A stretch of DNA of 64,000 nucleotides from Candidatus Gastranaerophilales bacterium (GTDB taxonomy: Bacteria > Cyanobacteriota > Vampirovibrionia > Gastranaerophilales > Gastranaerophilaceae): contig CALUTO010000002.1 of assembly GCA_944323735.1 (NCBI GenBank), forward strand, positions 62,001 through 126,000. Reading direction: 5' to 3'. This document shows, in pieces, positions 8,080 to 17,158 of the stretch. Position 1 is the first letter of the stretch; each line of letters begins with the position of its first letter. The position numbers and the translations under genes are program-made. The notes beneath the pieces were generated by a model that was not told where the DNA came from, searched no databases, and saw nothing but the letters and a program-made list of their open reading frames with translations.

Positions 8080-9912
8080 CTATCCCATAAACGGATTTGT
8101 GAACTCCGGTTTGAAAGCCTGAGTTTGAACAGTTTGAGACTGGGTCTGTGTGTTCACATTTGTATCAACATTTGTTTTTACATTTGTATTTTTGTTCTGG
8201 TTGTTTTGATTATTATTCTGGTTTACGGCATTGTTCTTTCCGTTTTTATTATCGGTTTTATTGTTTTTGTTATCTTTATCATCTTTCTTTTCAGCCTGCT
8301 GATTCTGCTGGGACTGTTGAACAGGACTCTGCAACGTTGCACCGCTCATTGCTGTCGTATCGAAGCCGGAGTTCTGTGAAAAAGAGTTACCGGTCTGGAG
8401 GCTGTGTGTTTGCCCCTGTTTTCCGACCAGATTAAATGCACCTTCAACTGCACTATTTATACCGGATAATTGATTGGACATGTTGTTCCAGCTTGTAAAT
8501 GCAGTAGAAAAGTAGCTGTTAGCCTGAGAATAGGAGCTATTTACACTCTGTGCAGACTGTTGTTCACCGTTCTGTGCAACAGACAAATTTTGTACTCCCG
8601 TGTTTACCTGTTTTGACCCGTCAACGACTTTTTTTCCGCCTTCTGTCAGGTTCTGTATACCATTTTTGTTTTCTTCTACTGATTTTGTTGTCTTTTGACC
8701 GGCTTGAGTATTTTCTTTAACCGATTTTTGTGTTTCCTGTGTCGCTTTTGTAAAGTGTTTTGCTGCAGAGGTTGAATGTTTTACTGCCTGACCGGCATCA
8801 GCGGCTGCTCCTGTAAAGAATTTTGCGGCACTTGCAAATAATCCTGCTGCTGCGCCTGCACCAAACACTGCTGCAGCTGCTGCACACCCTGCTGAAAACT
8901 GGGCTGTTCCTGAAGCCGATTTAGTAGTGGCAGTTGCAACTTTGGTAGCAGCTTTGCCCGTATCAGCTGTTCCTTCTCCGGTTTCTTTTACTGCATTGGC
9001 TGCACTTTGAACAGAATTTTTCAAATGATTAACTGCTTCTGTCGCCAGCTGCTGTGCATTTTGTATCTGACCGGCACCATCCTGAAGCTGCTGTGTACCC
9101 TCTGATATTGTATTTACACCTGTATCGATATCCTGTACAGCCTGCGCTTTCTGCTGTCCATAAGCAATCATATCCTGAAGGGAAGCGTCACCGGAGGCTT
9201 TTGCGGAAAGACCGGAGTTCATATTCATTGAAAATGTACCGTGCTCTGATGTATATGACTGTATACCGCTGGATTCCTGTCTTTCATATGAGCCAAGCTG
9301 ATTTTTTATATTGTTATCTTTTTGATTTTGTGTGAGTTCTGGCACCTGTGCCTGCGGAGCCTGCGAGTTATTCGGGTCTCCGACAGCCGGTGTGTTCAGT
9401 TGAACTATTTCAGGCGTTTCTGCCGTCTCTGCAGACTGAAGCTCTTCAGGCTGTTCAAGTTCCGGTGCCTGCTCAAGCTGCTGGATTTCAGTATATTTTT
9501 CTACACCTTTTGTCTTTTTATTTGTTTCCTCTGCTTTTGCAGCCTGTTCTTTTGCAGAACCGGATTCATTTGTTTTTGATTTTGCATCCGAGCGTGCTGC
9601 TTTTGCTTCTGATTTTGCTTCTTTTTTAGATTTTTCTTCATTATTTTCTGTTGCAAAAGATGTACTAACATTTGCATACTGCTGTTGATTTGAAGACTGA
9701 CTGTGAACAAATCCATCCTGGTTTATACCGTTGTCGCCCTCTTTGTATTTAACATTATTTTCACTGAAGTTTATAATTTCGCTTGCAGAATCTCCGTATT
9801 TTTTTGAGATTTGCTTTATTGCTTCATCCTGATTTTTTTCAATCATTGTAAGAAGTTTTGTCGTAATCGGAATATTTTTTGATCTAAGATATGCAACTAC
9901 ACCTGTGCTCAT
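8080..9912 (-). CDS. Large Gln/Asn/Thr-rich orphan protein
   Basis: This 610-residue protein is of unknown function. Residues 1-70 form a folded, helical start (MSTGVVAYLRSKNIPITTKL). Low-complexity Glu/Ala/Gln and Pro stretches follow, then helical repeats of the type GAGQIQNAQQLATEAVNHLK and TGKAATKVATATTKSASGTA. A hydrophobic Ala/Gly segment (AAAAAVFGAGAAAGLFASAA) could insert in a membrane. The tail is very Asn/Gln/Lys-rich and ends FTNPFMG. Such architecture is typical of secreted or surface proteins, with some likeness to translocator-type effectors, but no family is recognised. The C-terminal FTNP is shared with the protein at 53105. Confidence 0.65.
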   Translation of the reverse strand: MSTGVVAYLRSKNIPITTKLLTMIEKNQDEAIKQISKKYGDSASEIINFSENNVKYKEGDNGINQDGFVHSQSSNQQQYANVSTSFATENNEEKSKKEAKSEAKAARSDAKSKTNESGSAKEQAAKAEETNKKTKGVEKYTEIQQLEQAPELEQPEELQSAETAETPEIVQLNTPAVGDPNNSQAPQAQVPELTQNQKDNNIKNQLGSYERQESSGIQSYTSEHGTFSMNMNSGLSAKASGDASLQDMIAYGQQKAQAVQDIDTGVNTISEGTQQLQDGAGQIQNAQQLATEAVNHLKNSVQSAANAVKETGEGTADTGKAATKVATATTKSASGTAQFSAGCAAAAAVFGAGAAAGLFASAAKFFTGAAADAGQAVKHSTSAAKHFTKATQETQKSVKENTQAGQKTTKSVEENKNGIQNLTEGGKKVVDGSKQVNTGVQNLSVAQNGEQQSAQSVNSSYSQANSYFSTAFTSWNNMSNQLSGINSAVEGAFNLVGKQGQTHSLQTGNSFSQNSGFDTTAMSGATLQSPVQQSQQNQQAEKKDDKDNKNNKTDNKNGKNNAVNQNNNQNNQNKNTNVKTNVDTNVNTQTQSQTVQTQAFKPEFTNPFMG

Positions 9913-10234
9913 TTTTTTGCTCTCTTTCTTATTTTATACTCTCGTATATAAATAAAAACGTGAAGTATATAAAAATTGACTTTTTGTATATAAAAAATAT
10001 TGAATTTTTCTATAAACCGTTTATACTAAAGCATTCCTACTGTTTACAAAAGTTAATAATTTGCATAAATGGGAATTCGGGTGCAGCTGTCAAAAAAATC
10101 CGCTCACACTGAGCCATGATTTATTAACAACACTGATTGAAAATGAAACTCATGAAATGACTTAATTTTCTGCCGCAGCAAAAAACTGACAAACGCACGC
10201 TGCCGCTTTTATGAAAATAAAAGGCAGAAAATCT
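9913..10234. other. AT-rich intergenic region
   Basis: I see no gene, repeat or structured RNA here. It lies upstream of the 610-residue gene and downstream of the gene at 10235, so it should hold the promoter of the former and possibly a weak terminator of the latter. Confidence 0.3.
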
Positions 10235-10669
10235 TCACTTTACCAGCTGTTCAACTGTTTCAAAAACTTTTTTTATAAAATTATTTTCTTTAAACCTGTC
10301 AATCAATGCGGTTTTTTCACTGCCTGTTGCTCTGTCTTTAGCCGTAATAAGAATCTGTCGGGACAACTCATTTTCAATCACGGGAGAAGCAAACTCATCG
10401 TCTCTTATGAGAGCTCTTGCATCTTCTATTTTTATGTATTTATCTGAATTTTTTGCAAGCTCATTCAACGGGTTTATGTGCTCTCTAAGCTCAAAATAAG
10501 CATTTCCCGCCATCGTATGAGGGTCTTTTATTTGAACATTACTGCGCATTGCACAAAAATTATCACAGGAATCTGCGAGATACTTTTCATATCTGGCCCT
10601 TGCCAGTTCAATTTCTCTATCTATTGACCGTACCGGGGTCGATGAAATGCGCGGTTTTATTCTAAACAT
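10235..10669 (-). CDS. Hypothetical helical protein
   Basis: This is a 144-residue protein with no recognised family. I choose the ATG at 10669 (MFRIKPRISSTPV) because AAAGGAG lies ten bases upstream; an in-frame start 33 bases earlier lacks a site. The body is charged and helical (IDREIELARARYEKYLADS), with no signal peptide or membrane segment. It stands in a run of minus-strand orphan genes. Confidence 0.6.
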   Translation of the reverse strand: MFRIKPRISSTPVRSIDREIELARARYEKYLADSCDNFCAMRSNVQIKDPHTMAGNAYFELREHINPLNELAKNSDKYIKIEDARALIRDDEFASPVIENELSRQILITAKDRATGSEKTALIDRFKENNFIKKVFETVEQLVK

Positions 10670-10785
10670 AAGTTTATTCTCCTTTAAACGAATAAAGCAC
10701 ACACAAAAATTTTTTTGCTATTTACAAAAAAAAATATAAAGATATTTTAAGCAGAGACACACATGAAACAATGCACACAAAAAAA

Positions 10786-10800
10786 GCTCCTTTCAGGAGC
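10786..10800 (-). terminator. Terminator after the HEAT-like gene
   Basis: GCTCCT pairs with AGGAGC around a TTC loop, followed on the minus strand by a run of seven T. It lies 35 bases past the stop of the gene at 10835. Confidence 0.8.
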
Positions 10801-10834
10801 CTTTTCTTTTTATCTTATATATAATTAAAATATT

Positions 10835-11203
10835 CTATTGAACAGAATATGTAATCAATGTTTTTACAGAACGTGCAGTATCTTTTATTTCCTGCTTTTC
10901 TGCATTTTCCATAGTTTCATCAAGCACCTTAAGAGCCTGTGATTTGTCGTCGAGTGAGAGCAGTTCATTTATTGCACTCATTGCTACTCTTGCAGAAAGG
11001 TCGTTTATACCTTTACCTTCTGTTGCAATAACAACCTTCAATGACTCAGGGCAATTTTTTCTGATAAGAGCCTGTGCCGTCATTTCTCTAACTTCATCGA
11101 TACTGGAATTCGTACCGATTTCTTCAAGTACACGTACGGAATCCATGTCCTCATGTTTTCCGAGTGCTTCTATAATATTGTTAATTCTCTTATTGTTGTT
11201 CAT
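10835..11203 (-). CDS. Small alpha-helical HEAT-like repeat protein
   Basis: This 122-residue protein is built of paired helices with spacing like HEAT repeats (NNIIEALGKHEDMDSVRVLE, EVREMTAQALIRKNCPESLK, ARVAMSAINELLSLDDKSQA). Such folds act as protein-binding scaffolds; the partner is unknown. GGAGAAAGAA fits the ATG. It begins only nine bases after the stop of the gene at 11213, so the two are probably co-transcribed. Confidence 0.6.
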   Translation of the reverse strand: MNNNKRINNIIEALGKHEDMDSVRVLEEIGTNSSIDEVREMTAQALIRKNCPESLKVVIATEGKGINDLSARVAMSAINELLSLDDKSQALKVLDETMENAEKQEIKDTARSVKTLITYSVQ

Positions 11204-11212
11204 TTCTTTCTC

Positions 11213-11704
11213 CTAAGCTGATAATTCGTTCAGTAACATTTCTTCAAGCTGTACAACAGGTTTTTTCTGCAAGTTGGAAACACTGTAAGAATAATCAAAT
11301 TTTGAAGAAATGTAATTTTTTAAACCGTTGAAGTCAAATTCAATATTTGTATTCTTTGCATTTTCCCAGCTTTGTGCAATGTTGTCTTTTACCTGTTTAC
11401 CGAAAGAAATAATTGTGTTAAATCTTGATTTCAAGGAATTGTTAAAAGAATTAATTCCGCCAACAATTGTACTTGTAAACATTTTAGCTTTTTCAGCAGC
11501 TTTGCCAATTAGTCCGTTACTTGCTCCTGCAGCATTTTTTGGTTTTGATGATTCGAACACGTCAGCCGCATAGACATTTCCCTTAAAATTAATGCCAAAC
11601 GGATTTGATTGTGCCGAGGTCGTGTTTTGTGCTTCCGTTTTCTTTGTGCCGGAAAGCTGTTTGATAACTCCAAAGTTGAATTTGCCGATACTTAATTTGT
11701 CCAT
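11213..11704 (-). CDS. Orphan protein with NFKG motif
   Basis: This 163-residue protein starts at the ATG at 11704 (MDKLSIGKFNFGVIKQLSG); GAAAGG just upstream supports this over an earlier in-frame ATG. It contains GINFKGNVYAADVF near residue 45, then helical stretches, and a C-terminus rich in Leu/Glu. The Phe-Lys-Gly motif recurs in other orphan proteins here. No enzymatic signature, and no clear signal peptide. Confidence 0.55.
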   Translation of the reverse strand: MDKLSIGKFNFGVIKQLSGTKKTEAQNTTSAQSNPFGINFKGNVYAADVFESSKPKNAAGASNGLIGKAAEKAKMFTSTIVGGINSFNNSLKSRFNTIISFGKQVKDNIAQSWENAKNTNIEFDFNGLKNYISSKFDYSYSVSNLQKKPVVQLEEMLLNELSA

Positions 11705-11820
11705 ATTTAGCCTTTCTTGATTGTGTTCCAGCTTCTTTAATAAAATACCATTTTTCTCAAATCGCATAATCATCTTTTTGGAGGATTTATTCATCATGAC
11801 ATTAAACTTTTGTATAAAAG

Positions 11821-11858
11821 TTGAAATTAAACCTGTGATTATTTAAGATAGTAGCATG
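11821..11858 (+). promoter_or_regulatory. ribF promoter, predicted leaderless
   Basis: TTGAAA (11821-11826), 17 bases, TAAGAT (11844-11849), six bases, then the ATG at 11856. By normal sigma-70 geometry the +1 falls on the A of the start codon. No Shine-Dalgarno sequence precedes the ATG. Confidence 0.65.
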
Positions 11859-12809
11859 GAAATCTTTACTGACCTTGTAAAAAAAGAAAATTTGTCAATC
11901 TGTCTCGGATTTTTTGACGGGGTGCATGAAGGTCACAAAGTCGTAATAAAAAATACGGTCAACCTCGCACGCCAGAATGGATTACGCTCTGCTGTCGTGA
12001 CTTTTAGGGAGCATCCTCTGTGTTACCTGCAAAACCGAACTCCGCAATATATTTTATCCTCCAAAGACAGGATTTCTCTCATAGAACAGCAAGGTGCCGA
12101 CTATGTTTACATGCTTGAATTCGATGAAAGAATAGCAGATTTACTGGCATATGACTACCTTAAATACATATTGATTGACACTTTCCATCCTGAATTTATC
12201 ACTACGGGTTTTAATCACTACTTCGGCGCAAACCGTCAGGGCAACGCTGATTTACTCAAAAATTACCAGAAAGAATTCGGGTATAAATTTTTCGAAATCC
12301 CGCCTATCACATTTAACAATACGCTCATAAGCAGCACGAAAATCCGGCAGCTAATCTCTGACGGTCAGCTTTTTGACATAAAAAAACTTCTCGGGCAGGA
12401 TTTTTACATAAAAGCAAAAATCAAAGACGGCGACCATATCGGAAGAACACTCTCTTTTCCTACTGCAAACATGGAATATCCGGAGGATATTATTAAAATC
12501 GCAAGAGGAGTCTATGCTGCGATTGTAGAAGTGGATTCCAAAAAATACGGGGCTGTCGTAAACTATGGAATGCGTCCGACCGTCTCTGACAGAAAAAAAA
12601 TGATTGTAGAAGCATTTCTTCTCGATTTTAGCGGCAACCTCTACAACAAAGAGGCAAAAGTTATTTTTAAACAAAAAATTCGTAATGAGAAAAAATTCGA
12701 CTCCACATATGAGTTAAAAATCCAGATTGCAAAAGATGCTGATTTTGCACGTACAATCCTTTCCAAAAGAGAAGGACAAGGTAGCAATGATAAAAATATT
12801 ATATTGTAA
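11856..12809 (+). CDS. ribF: Bifunctional riboflavin kinase / FMN adenylyltransferase
   Basis: This 317-residue enzyme makes FMN from riboflavin, then FAD. The N-terminal nucleotidyltransferase half shows LGFFDGVHEGHKVVI (residues 17 on); the C-terminal kinase half shows GRTLSFPTANMEYPE and GVYAAIVEV. Length is normal. There is no ribosome binding site, and the promoter places the transcript start on the ATG. It converges on rplR across a shared bidirectional terminator. Confidence 0.95.
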   Translation: MEIFTDLVKKENLSICLGFFDGVHEGHKVVIKNTVNLARQNGLRSAVVTFREHPLCYLQNRTPQYILSSKDRISLIEQQGADYVYMLEFDERIADLLAYDYLKYILIDTFHPEFITTGFNHYFGANRQGNADLLKNYQKEFGYKFFEIPPITFNNTLISSTKIRQLISDGQLFDIKKLLGQDFYIKAKIKDGDHIGRTLSFPTANMEYPEDIIKIARGVYAAIVEVDSKKYGAVVNYGMRPTVSDRKKMIVEAFLLDFSGNLYNKEAKVIFKQKIRNEKKFDSTYELKIQIAKDADFARTILSKREGQGSNDKNIIL

Positions 12810-12828
12810 AATGATACTTTAATAAAGC

Positions 12829-12862
12829 AAAAGCCGCAATTAAATATTTAATTGCGGCTTTT
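12829..12862. terminator. Bidirectional terminator between ribF and rplR
   Basis: A 34-base perfect palindrome with AAAA and TTTT ends and a GCCGC/GCGGC core. It lies between two convergent genes and marks the 3' end of the ribosomal block. Confidence 0.92.
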
Positions 12863-12882
12863 ATTGGATTGGAAAATTATTA

Positions 12883-13251
12883 TTAGAAATTCAAGCCTGC
12901 TTCTCTTGCCGCATCTGCCAGAGCTGCGACTCTTCCATGATAGAGAAAACCGCCTCTGTCAAAAACGCAATCCTTTACACCTGCAGCAAGTGCTTTTTTA
13001 GCGATTGCTTCACCAACAGCTTTTGCTGATTCAATATTACCGCCGTGAGCAAGATTTGCTTTCAGGTCTTTATCAATTGAAGAAGCCGAGCAGATAGTGA
13101 CACCTTTTACGTCATCAATCAGTTGTGCGTAAATGTGTTTTGTGCTTCTGTAAACAGCCAGTCTCGGAGCTTCTGCTGTTCCTGAGATTTTCAGTCTAAC
13201 TCTCTGATGTCTTTTTCTAGTTTGCTCTTTTCTGTTTTTGGTCTTAATCAT
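12883..13251 (-). CDS. rplR: 50S ribosomal protein L18
   Basis: This 122-residue protein binds 5S rRNA in the large subunit. The sequence shows [20 protein letters not shown] and the C-terminal [20 protein letters not shown] signature. AAAGGAAAG fits the start. It is the last gene of the ribosomal block; the usual next genes (rpsE, rplO, secY) are absent and a terminator follows. Confidence 0.97.
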   Translation of the reverse strand: MIKTKNRKEQTRKRHQRVRLKISGTAEAPRLAVYRSTKHIYAQLIDDVKGVTICSASSIDKDLKANLAHGGNIESAKAVGEAIAKKALAAGVKDCVFDRGGFLYHGRVAALADAAREAGLNF

Positions 13252-13267
13252 TTTTCTTTCCTTTCAC

Positions 13268-13285
13268 CGAAGCCTTCTTACTTCG
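13268..13285 (-). other. Hairpin in the orf106-rplR spacer
   Basis: CGAAG pairs with CTTCG around an eight-base loop just upstream of the rplR ribosome binding site. It is short, and is one of several hairpins found in the spacers of this operon. Confidence 0.35.
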
Positions 13286-13337
13286 AAATTTGATTTTATT
13301 CAAAGTTTCTATAAGGGCTTATGCCGGCATTTACTAA

Positions 13338-13658
13338 TTATACTTCAACATATAAACGAATTGCTTCTTTGTCTGCGTACTGTTCAGCAGCACTTTTATC
13401 AATATTCTTAAGCATTGAGTATTCCTTGTATGAGTTGTCGGTAAAAAATCTTATACCATTTTGAGATATACGTAAACGGGCATCAGGACACAAATTGTAG
13501 CTGGTTTCGATTTTCTCGATTTTTCGGTCACAGTATTCTTCGAATAATTTTCTGTGATCAATTTCCATACGTAAATCAAGTTGCTTCTGAGTGGTATTCT
13601 CGCCTTTTTTATAGCGAATTACAAATATTTTACCGAATGATATAGGATTTATACTCAT
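13338..13658 (-). CDS. Small orphan ORF embedded in the ribosomal operon
   Basis: This 106-residue protein starts 12 bases after the rplF stop, with AAGG upstream of the ATG. It begins MSINPISFGKIFVIRYKKGE, a start that echoes the lineage's Phe-Gly/Phe-Lys-Gly orphan proteins, and continues with a charged alpha/beta sequence (KLFEEYCDRKIEKIETSYNL). I know no ribosomal protein at this position: rplR normally follows rplF directly. Spacing and strand imply co-expression with the ribosome. Function unknown. Confidence 0.7.
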   Translation of the reverse strand: MSINPISFGKIFVIRYKKGENTTQKQLDLRMEIDHRKLFEEYCDRKIEKIETSYNLCPDARLRISQNGIRFFTDNSYKEYSMLKNIDKSAAEQYADKEAIRLYVEV

Positions 13659-13669
13659 TTTACTTAGCC

Positions 13670-14209
13670 TTACTTCTTACCTGTTTTACCAGCTTTACGT
13701 CTTATGTGTTCGCCTTCGTACTTGATACCTTTTCCTTTGTAAACTTCAGGAGGTCTCTTTCCTCTGATTTCAGCGGCAACATCGCCGACAAGCTGCTTAT
13801 TCGCACCTTTTACCGTGATTTTTGTGTTGTTTTCAACAGTGATAGTAATACCCTGAGGAGGAACAACTTTAACAGGATGCGAATAGCCGAGTGCAAGGTT
13901 CAGTGTAGTGCCTTCCATATTTGCACGGTAGCCGACGCCATTGATTTCGAGTTTCTTTTCAAAGCCGTGTTTTACGCCTTGAACTGCATTGTTAACAAGA
14001 GTTCTTGACAGGCCCCAGAGCGAACGTGATTTTCTGTCATCCTGAACTTTAGCAAGAACAACATGATTATCTTCTAATTTTACGGAAATTTCGGGGCATA
14101 CAGTGACAGTCTCTGTACCGAGCGGGCCTTTCGCCGTAACTACCTGACCGTCGACTTTTACTTCAACGCCTTCCGGAATTTCAACAGGTTTTTTACCTAT
14201 ACGTGACAT
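13670..14209 (-). CDS. rplF: 50S ribosomal protein L6
   Basis: A 179-residue protein with the start MSRIGKKPVEIPEGVEVKVD and the C-terminal signature RGKRPPEVYKGKGIKYEGE. It sits near the sarcin-ricin loop of the large subunit. An embedded ORF follows 12 bases after its stop. Confidence 0.98.
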   Translation of the reverse strand: MSRIGKKPVEIPEGVEVKVDGQVVTAKGPLGTETVTVCPEISVKLEDNHVVLAKVQDDRKSRSLWGLSRTLVNNAVQGVKHGFEKKLEINGVGYRANMEGTTLNLALGYSHPVKVVPPQGITITVENNTKITVKGANKQLVGDVAAEIRGKRPPEVYKGKGIKYEGEHIRRKAGKTGKK

Positions 14210-14295
14210 TTTTATATCTCCAATTTATTGTTATCTAGTGTATTGTACAATTTTTTTGTAAATAGATTTACAAGAACATATGAAAGTACTAAGAC

Positions 14296-14691
14296 TTACC
14301 ATACATAACAAAGTATTTCACCGCCGATATTTTCTTTTCTGGCTTTTCTGTCAGTCATTAGACCTTTGCTTGTTGAAATAATTGCTATACCCAGACCGCC
14401 GAATACCTGCGGAAGGTTTTTAGCTTTGCAATATATTCTTAAACCTGTTTTTGAAACTCTTTTTAAGTTAGAGATTACAGGTTTGTTGTTCTCATCATAT
14501 TTTAATGTAATAGAAAGAACTTTGAATTTTCCTGACTCTTTTTCTTTATAATCAGCAATATATCCTTCTTCTTTTAAAACTTTTGCCAGTTCTAGTTTTA
14601 ATTTTGAACCCGGCATTTCAACTTCCGGATGAGAAACGATGTTTGCGTTTCTGATTCTTGTGAGCATATCTGCTATCGGATCTGTGTACAT
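14296..14691 (-). CDS. rpsH: 30S ribosomal protein S8
   Basis: A 131-residue protein with the start [20 protein letters not shown], chosen for AAAGG upstream, and the signature [20 protein letters not shown] near the C-terminus. It binds the central domain of 16S rRNA and in many bacteria represses the spc operon. An in-frame upstream extension is not supported by a ribosome binding site. Confidence 0.98.
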   Translation of the reverse strand: MYTDPIADMLTRIRNANIVSHPEVEMPGSKLKLELAKVLKEEGYIADYKEKESGKFKVLSITLKYDENNKPVISNLKRVSKTGLRIYCKAKNLPQVFGGLGIAIISTSKGLMTDRKARKENIGGEILCYVW

Positions 14692-14786
14692 TTTATTTTC
14701 CTTTTTCCTGCGGGTGAACAATTTTTACAAGTATAAGCCATATCGATACTTTTAAAAAACAGTTTCCCTTACTACTTACTAAAACT

Positions 14787-14815
14787 TTACGGAGCAGGTA
14801 TTATGCCTGCCGTAA
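14787..14815 (-). other. Hairpin in the rpsN-rpsH spacer
   Basis: TTACGG (14787-14792) with CCGTAA (14810-14815) and inner CAGG/CCTG form a stem within an unusually long spacer of about 180 bases. It lacks a T-run, so it may be a processing or regulatory element of the mRNA rather than a terminator. Confidence 0.45.
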
Positions 14816-14872
14816 CGTCAGAGCCGCAAATGCAGCCCCCGCCTGTCTAGCAGTATAGTCAAGAACAAATTG

Positions 14873-15079
14873 CTACCAACTTGCTTTAACTACACCGGGT
14901 AACAAGCCTTCATGCGCCATCTTTCTCAGGCAGATTCTGCAAAGACCGAAATCTCTGTGAAATCCGTGAGGACGTCCGCATACAGAACATCTGTTATGGA
15001 GTCTTACTCTCGGGTATTTTCCTTTTGAAACGAGTAATTCTCTTCTTTGTTCTTTAGCTATCATTGCTTTTTTAGCCAC
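14873..15079 (-). CDS. rpsN: 30S ribosomal protein S14, zinc-binding type
   Basis: A 68-residue short form with two CxxC pairs (CSVCGRPH and [12 protein letters not shown]) that hold zinc, as in the C+ class of S14. The order between rplE and rpsH is standard for spc operons in many bacteria. Confidence 0.97.
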   Translation of the reverse strand: MAKKAMIAKEQRRELLVSKGKYPRVRLHNRCSVCGRPHGFHRDFGLCRICLRKMAHEGLLPGVVKASW

Positions 15080-15106
15080 GATTAATTTCTCCTTTTTGTA
15101 TTTATT

Positions 15107-15121
15107 CCGCCGGTACGGCGG
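15107..15121 (-). other. Hairpin in the rplE-rpsN spacer
   Basis: CCGCC (15107-15111) pairs with GGCGG (15117-15121) around a five-base loop, upstream of rpsN. It is GC-rich in an otherwise AT-rich spacer and has no terminator T-run. Confidence 0.4.
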
Positions 15122-15153
15122 CTTTAAATTGTTGTTGTTTATGCTCTTTTAGC

Positions 15154-15714
15154 TTAGTTGTGTGATTTTTTCTTGAAAGGCATTCCGAGTTCTGCAAGAA
15201 GAGCTCTGGCTTCTTCATCAGTTTTTGCAGTCGTGATGATAGAAATATTCATACCTTTTACAAGATCAACTTCATCATATGTAATCTCAGGGAACAAAGA
15301 CTGCTCTTTTAACCCTAATGTATAATTGCCTCTGCCGTCAAAACTTTTAGAGGATACACCTCTAAAGTCACGAATTCTCGGGAGAACAACACAAATCAAT
15401 TTCTGAAGAAAGTCGTACATTCTTTCGCCACGGAGTGTAACCATTGCACCAACCGGCATACCTTCTCTCAGTTTAAAAGATGCTATTGATTTTTTTGCTC
15501 TGGTGATAACAGCTTTCTGACCTGCAATTTTTGTCAGCTGTGAAACTATGCTCTCTGCAAGTTTCGAGTTGTGGCAGGCTTCACCTACACCCATATTTAT
15601 AACAATTTTTTCAAGTTTTGGTATCTGGTGCACATTGTCATAGCCAAACTGTGACTTTAGTGCATCTTTAACCTGTTCATTGTATTTTACTTTTAAATCT
15701 TTTGTTACTGTCAT
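15154..15714 (-). CDS. rplE: 50S ribosomal protein L5
   Basis: A 186-residue protein with [16 protein letters not shown], the loop RVGMPV-like [20 protein letters not shown] and the C-terminal [20 protein letters not shown]. It carries 5S rRNA contacts and the bridge to the small subunit. The order L24-L5-S14 is standard. Confidence 0.98.
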   Translation of the reverse strand: MTVTKDLKVKYNEQVKDALKSQFGYDNVHQIPKLEKIVINMGVGEACHNSKLAESIVSQLTKIAGQKAVITRAKKSIASFKLREGMPVGAMVTLRGERMYDFLQKLICVVLPRIRDFRGVSSKSFDGRGNYTLGLKEQSLFPEITYDEVDLVKGMNISIITTAKTDEEARALLAELGMPFKKKSHN

Positions 15715-15790
15715 TTCTTTATCCTTTCGTAGAATGCATCTTCATTCTATGTACAGATTATACATCAAACAAGATGCCCATACTTATTAA

Positions 15791-16141
15791 TTATGCATCA
15801 ATATGTTCGCCGCATTTTTTACAAACACGGACTTTTTTACCGTCAACGATTTCATGTTTAACACGTGTAGCTTTTTCACAGCTCTGGCAATACAGCATAA
15901 CTTTTGAAGAATCCATCGGTGCTTCGATATCAATCAATCCGCCCTGAATTCCAGCCATCGGATTCGGTTTTTGTGCTTTTTTAATCATGTTTGCACCTTC
16001 TACAACAACTTTGTTTTCTGATGCAATAACTTTTTTGATATTACCGATTTTGCCTCTGTCTTTGCCGGCTGTGACTATAACTCTGTCACCGGTTTTTACA
16101 TGCAAATCATGTTTTTCAATTTGTTTTTTAGTGTTTCTCAT
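15791..16141 (-). CDS. rplX: 50S ribosomal protein L24
   Basis: A 116-residue protein with a KOW motif (VKTGDRVIVTAGKDRGKIGN) and a C-terminal CQSC...CKKC zinc-knuckle-like pair. L24 initiates 50S assembly. Confidence 0.97.
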   Translation of the reverse strand: MRNTKKQIEKHDLHVKTGDRVIVTAGKDRGKIGNIKKVIASENKVVVEGANMIKKAQKPNPMAGIQGGLIDIEAPMDSSKVMLYCQSCEKATRVKHEIVDGKKVRVCKKCGEHIDA

Positions 16142-16211
16142 TTTCTTTATCCTTAATTATTGATTTATCAGGAAATTTTAGAAGTTTTCAGTGCGCAAAT
16201 CTCGTTGAACA

Positions 16212-16580
16212 CTAAATAACTTCCGGCGCAAGGGAGATAATTTTCATGAAGTTCTTTTCACGAAGTTCTCTTGCTACAGGACCAAAAACACGTGTTCCAC
16301 GGGGGTTTCCGTCCTTGTTGATAATAACGGCTGCATTCTCGTCAAATCTTATAACAGAGCCGTCAGCACGTTTGATATCAGCTTTTGTTCTGACAACAAC
16401 AGCTTTAACAACTTCTGATTTTTTAACAGCCATGTTCGGAGTAGCGTCTTTAACAGTAGCTACGATTACATCTCCGACGTGAGCATATTTTTTATTTGAA
16501 CTGCCCATAACACGAATGCACAAAAGTTCTTTTGCGCCTGTATTGTCGGCAACGACTAATCTGGTTTCTGGTTGTATCAT
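16212..16580 (-). CDS. rplN: 50S ribosomal protein L14
   Basis: A 122-residue protein of standard length, starting [20 protein letters not shown], with [18 protein letters not shown] near the end. It forms an inter-subunit bridge. Confidence 0.98.
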   Translation of the reverse strand: MIQPETRLVVADNTGAKELLCIRVMGSSNKKYAHVGDVIVATVKDATPNMAVKKSEVVKAVVVRTKADIKRADGSVIRFDENAAVIINKDGNPRGTRVFGPVARELREKNFMKIISLAPEVI

Positions 16581-16692
16581 TGTTACTTATCCTTTTATTT
16601 TTCTTCTAGGAAATTCCGTCATAATATTAGTTTTTACCGTCCTCTATGACGACTTGAACGGCAGGCGGCACACGCACGCCGGACACAAAACC

Positions 16693-16938
16693 CTAGTTAG
16701 CTTTTTCCACAATTTGCGAAACACACCAGCGTTTTCCGGAGGAAACGGGTTTTGACTCAACTATTCGTACTACATCACCTATTCCGCAAGAATTTTCTGC
16801 ATCATGTGCTTTATAGTGCTTTGTTGTTTCGATAATTTTGTGGTATTTAGGGTGTTTGTTATATTCTGCTACTTTTACAACAGCAGTTTTATCCATTTTG
16901 TTGCTTACAACAACACCTTGTTTTTCTTTCTTCGGCAT
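16693..16938 (-). CDS. rpsQ: 30S ribosomal protein S17
   Basis: An 81-residue protein with GVVVSNKMDKTAVVKV and the core YKAHDAENSCGIGDVVRIVE. Its start is one base after the stop of rpmC, so the pair is coupled. Confidence 0.97.
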   Translation of the reverse strand: MPKKEKQGVVVSNKMDKTAVVKVAEYNKHPKYHKIIETTKHYKAHDAENSCGIGDVVRIVESKPVSSGKRWCVSQIVEKAN

Positions 16939-16939
16939 C

Positions 16940-17134
16940 TTATTTTACCTCTGACTTTTCTTTAATAACTGTCTTAGCCTGAGCAATTACGGTTCTGAGT
17001 TTTCCGATTTCAGCTGTGTTTTCAAGTTTCTGCAATGCTTTTTGCATTCTCAAATCCAAAAGCTGTTTTTTTGAATCCTTAATCAGTTCCTGAAGCTCAT
17101 CTATAGATTTTTCTCTTATTTCTTGTAACTTCAT
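16940..17134 (-). CDS. rpmC: 50S ribosomal protein L29
   Basis: A 64-residue two-helix protein with IREKSIDELQELIKDSKKQL and LDLRMQKALQKLENTAEIGK. It sits at the exit tunnel next to L23 and is coupled to rpsQ. Confidence 0.96.
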   Translation of the reverse strand: MKLQEIREKSIDELQELIKDSKKQLLDLRMQKALQKLENTAEIGKLRTVIAQAKTVIKEKSEVK

Positions 17135-17158
17135 TTCTTCGTCCTTTATTCCTTATTT

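Noticed and set aside
9501-9716. Lys/Gln-rich ORF in another frame of the 610-residue gene
   Set aside because: A shadow of low-complexity sequence in the real gene; no start signal.
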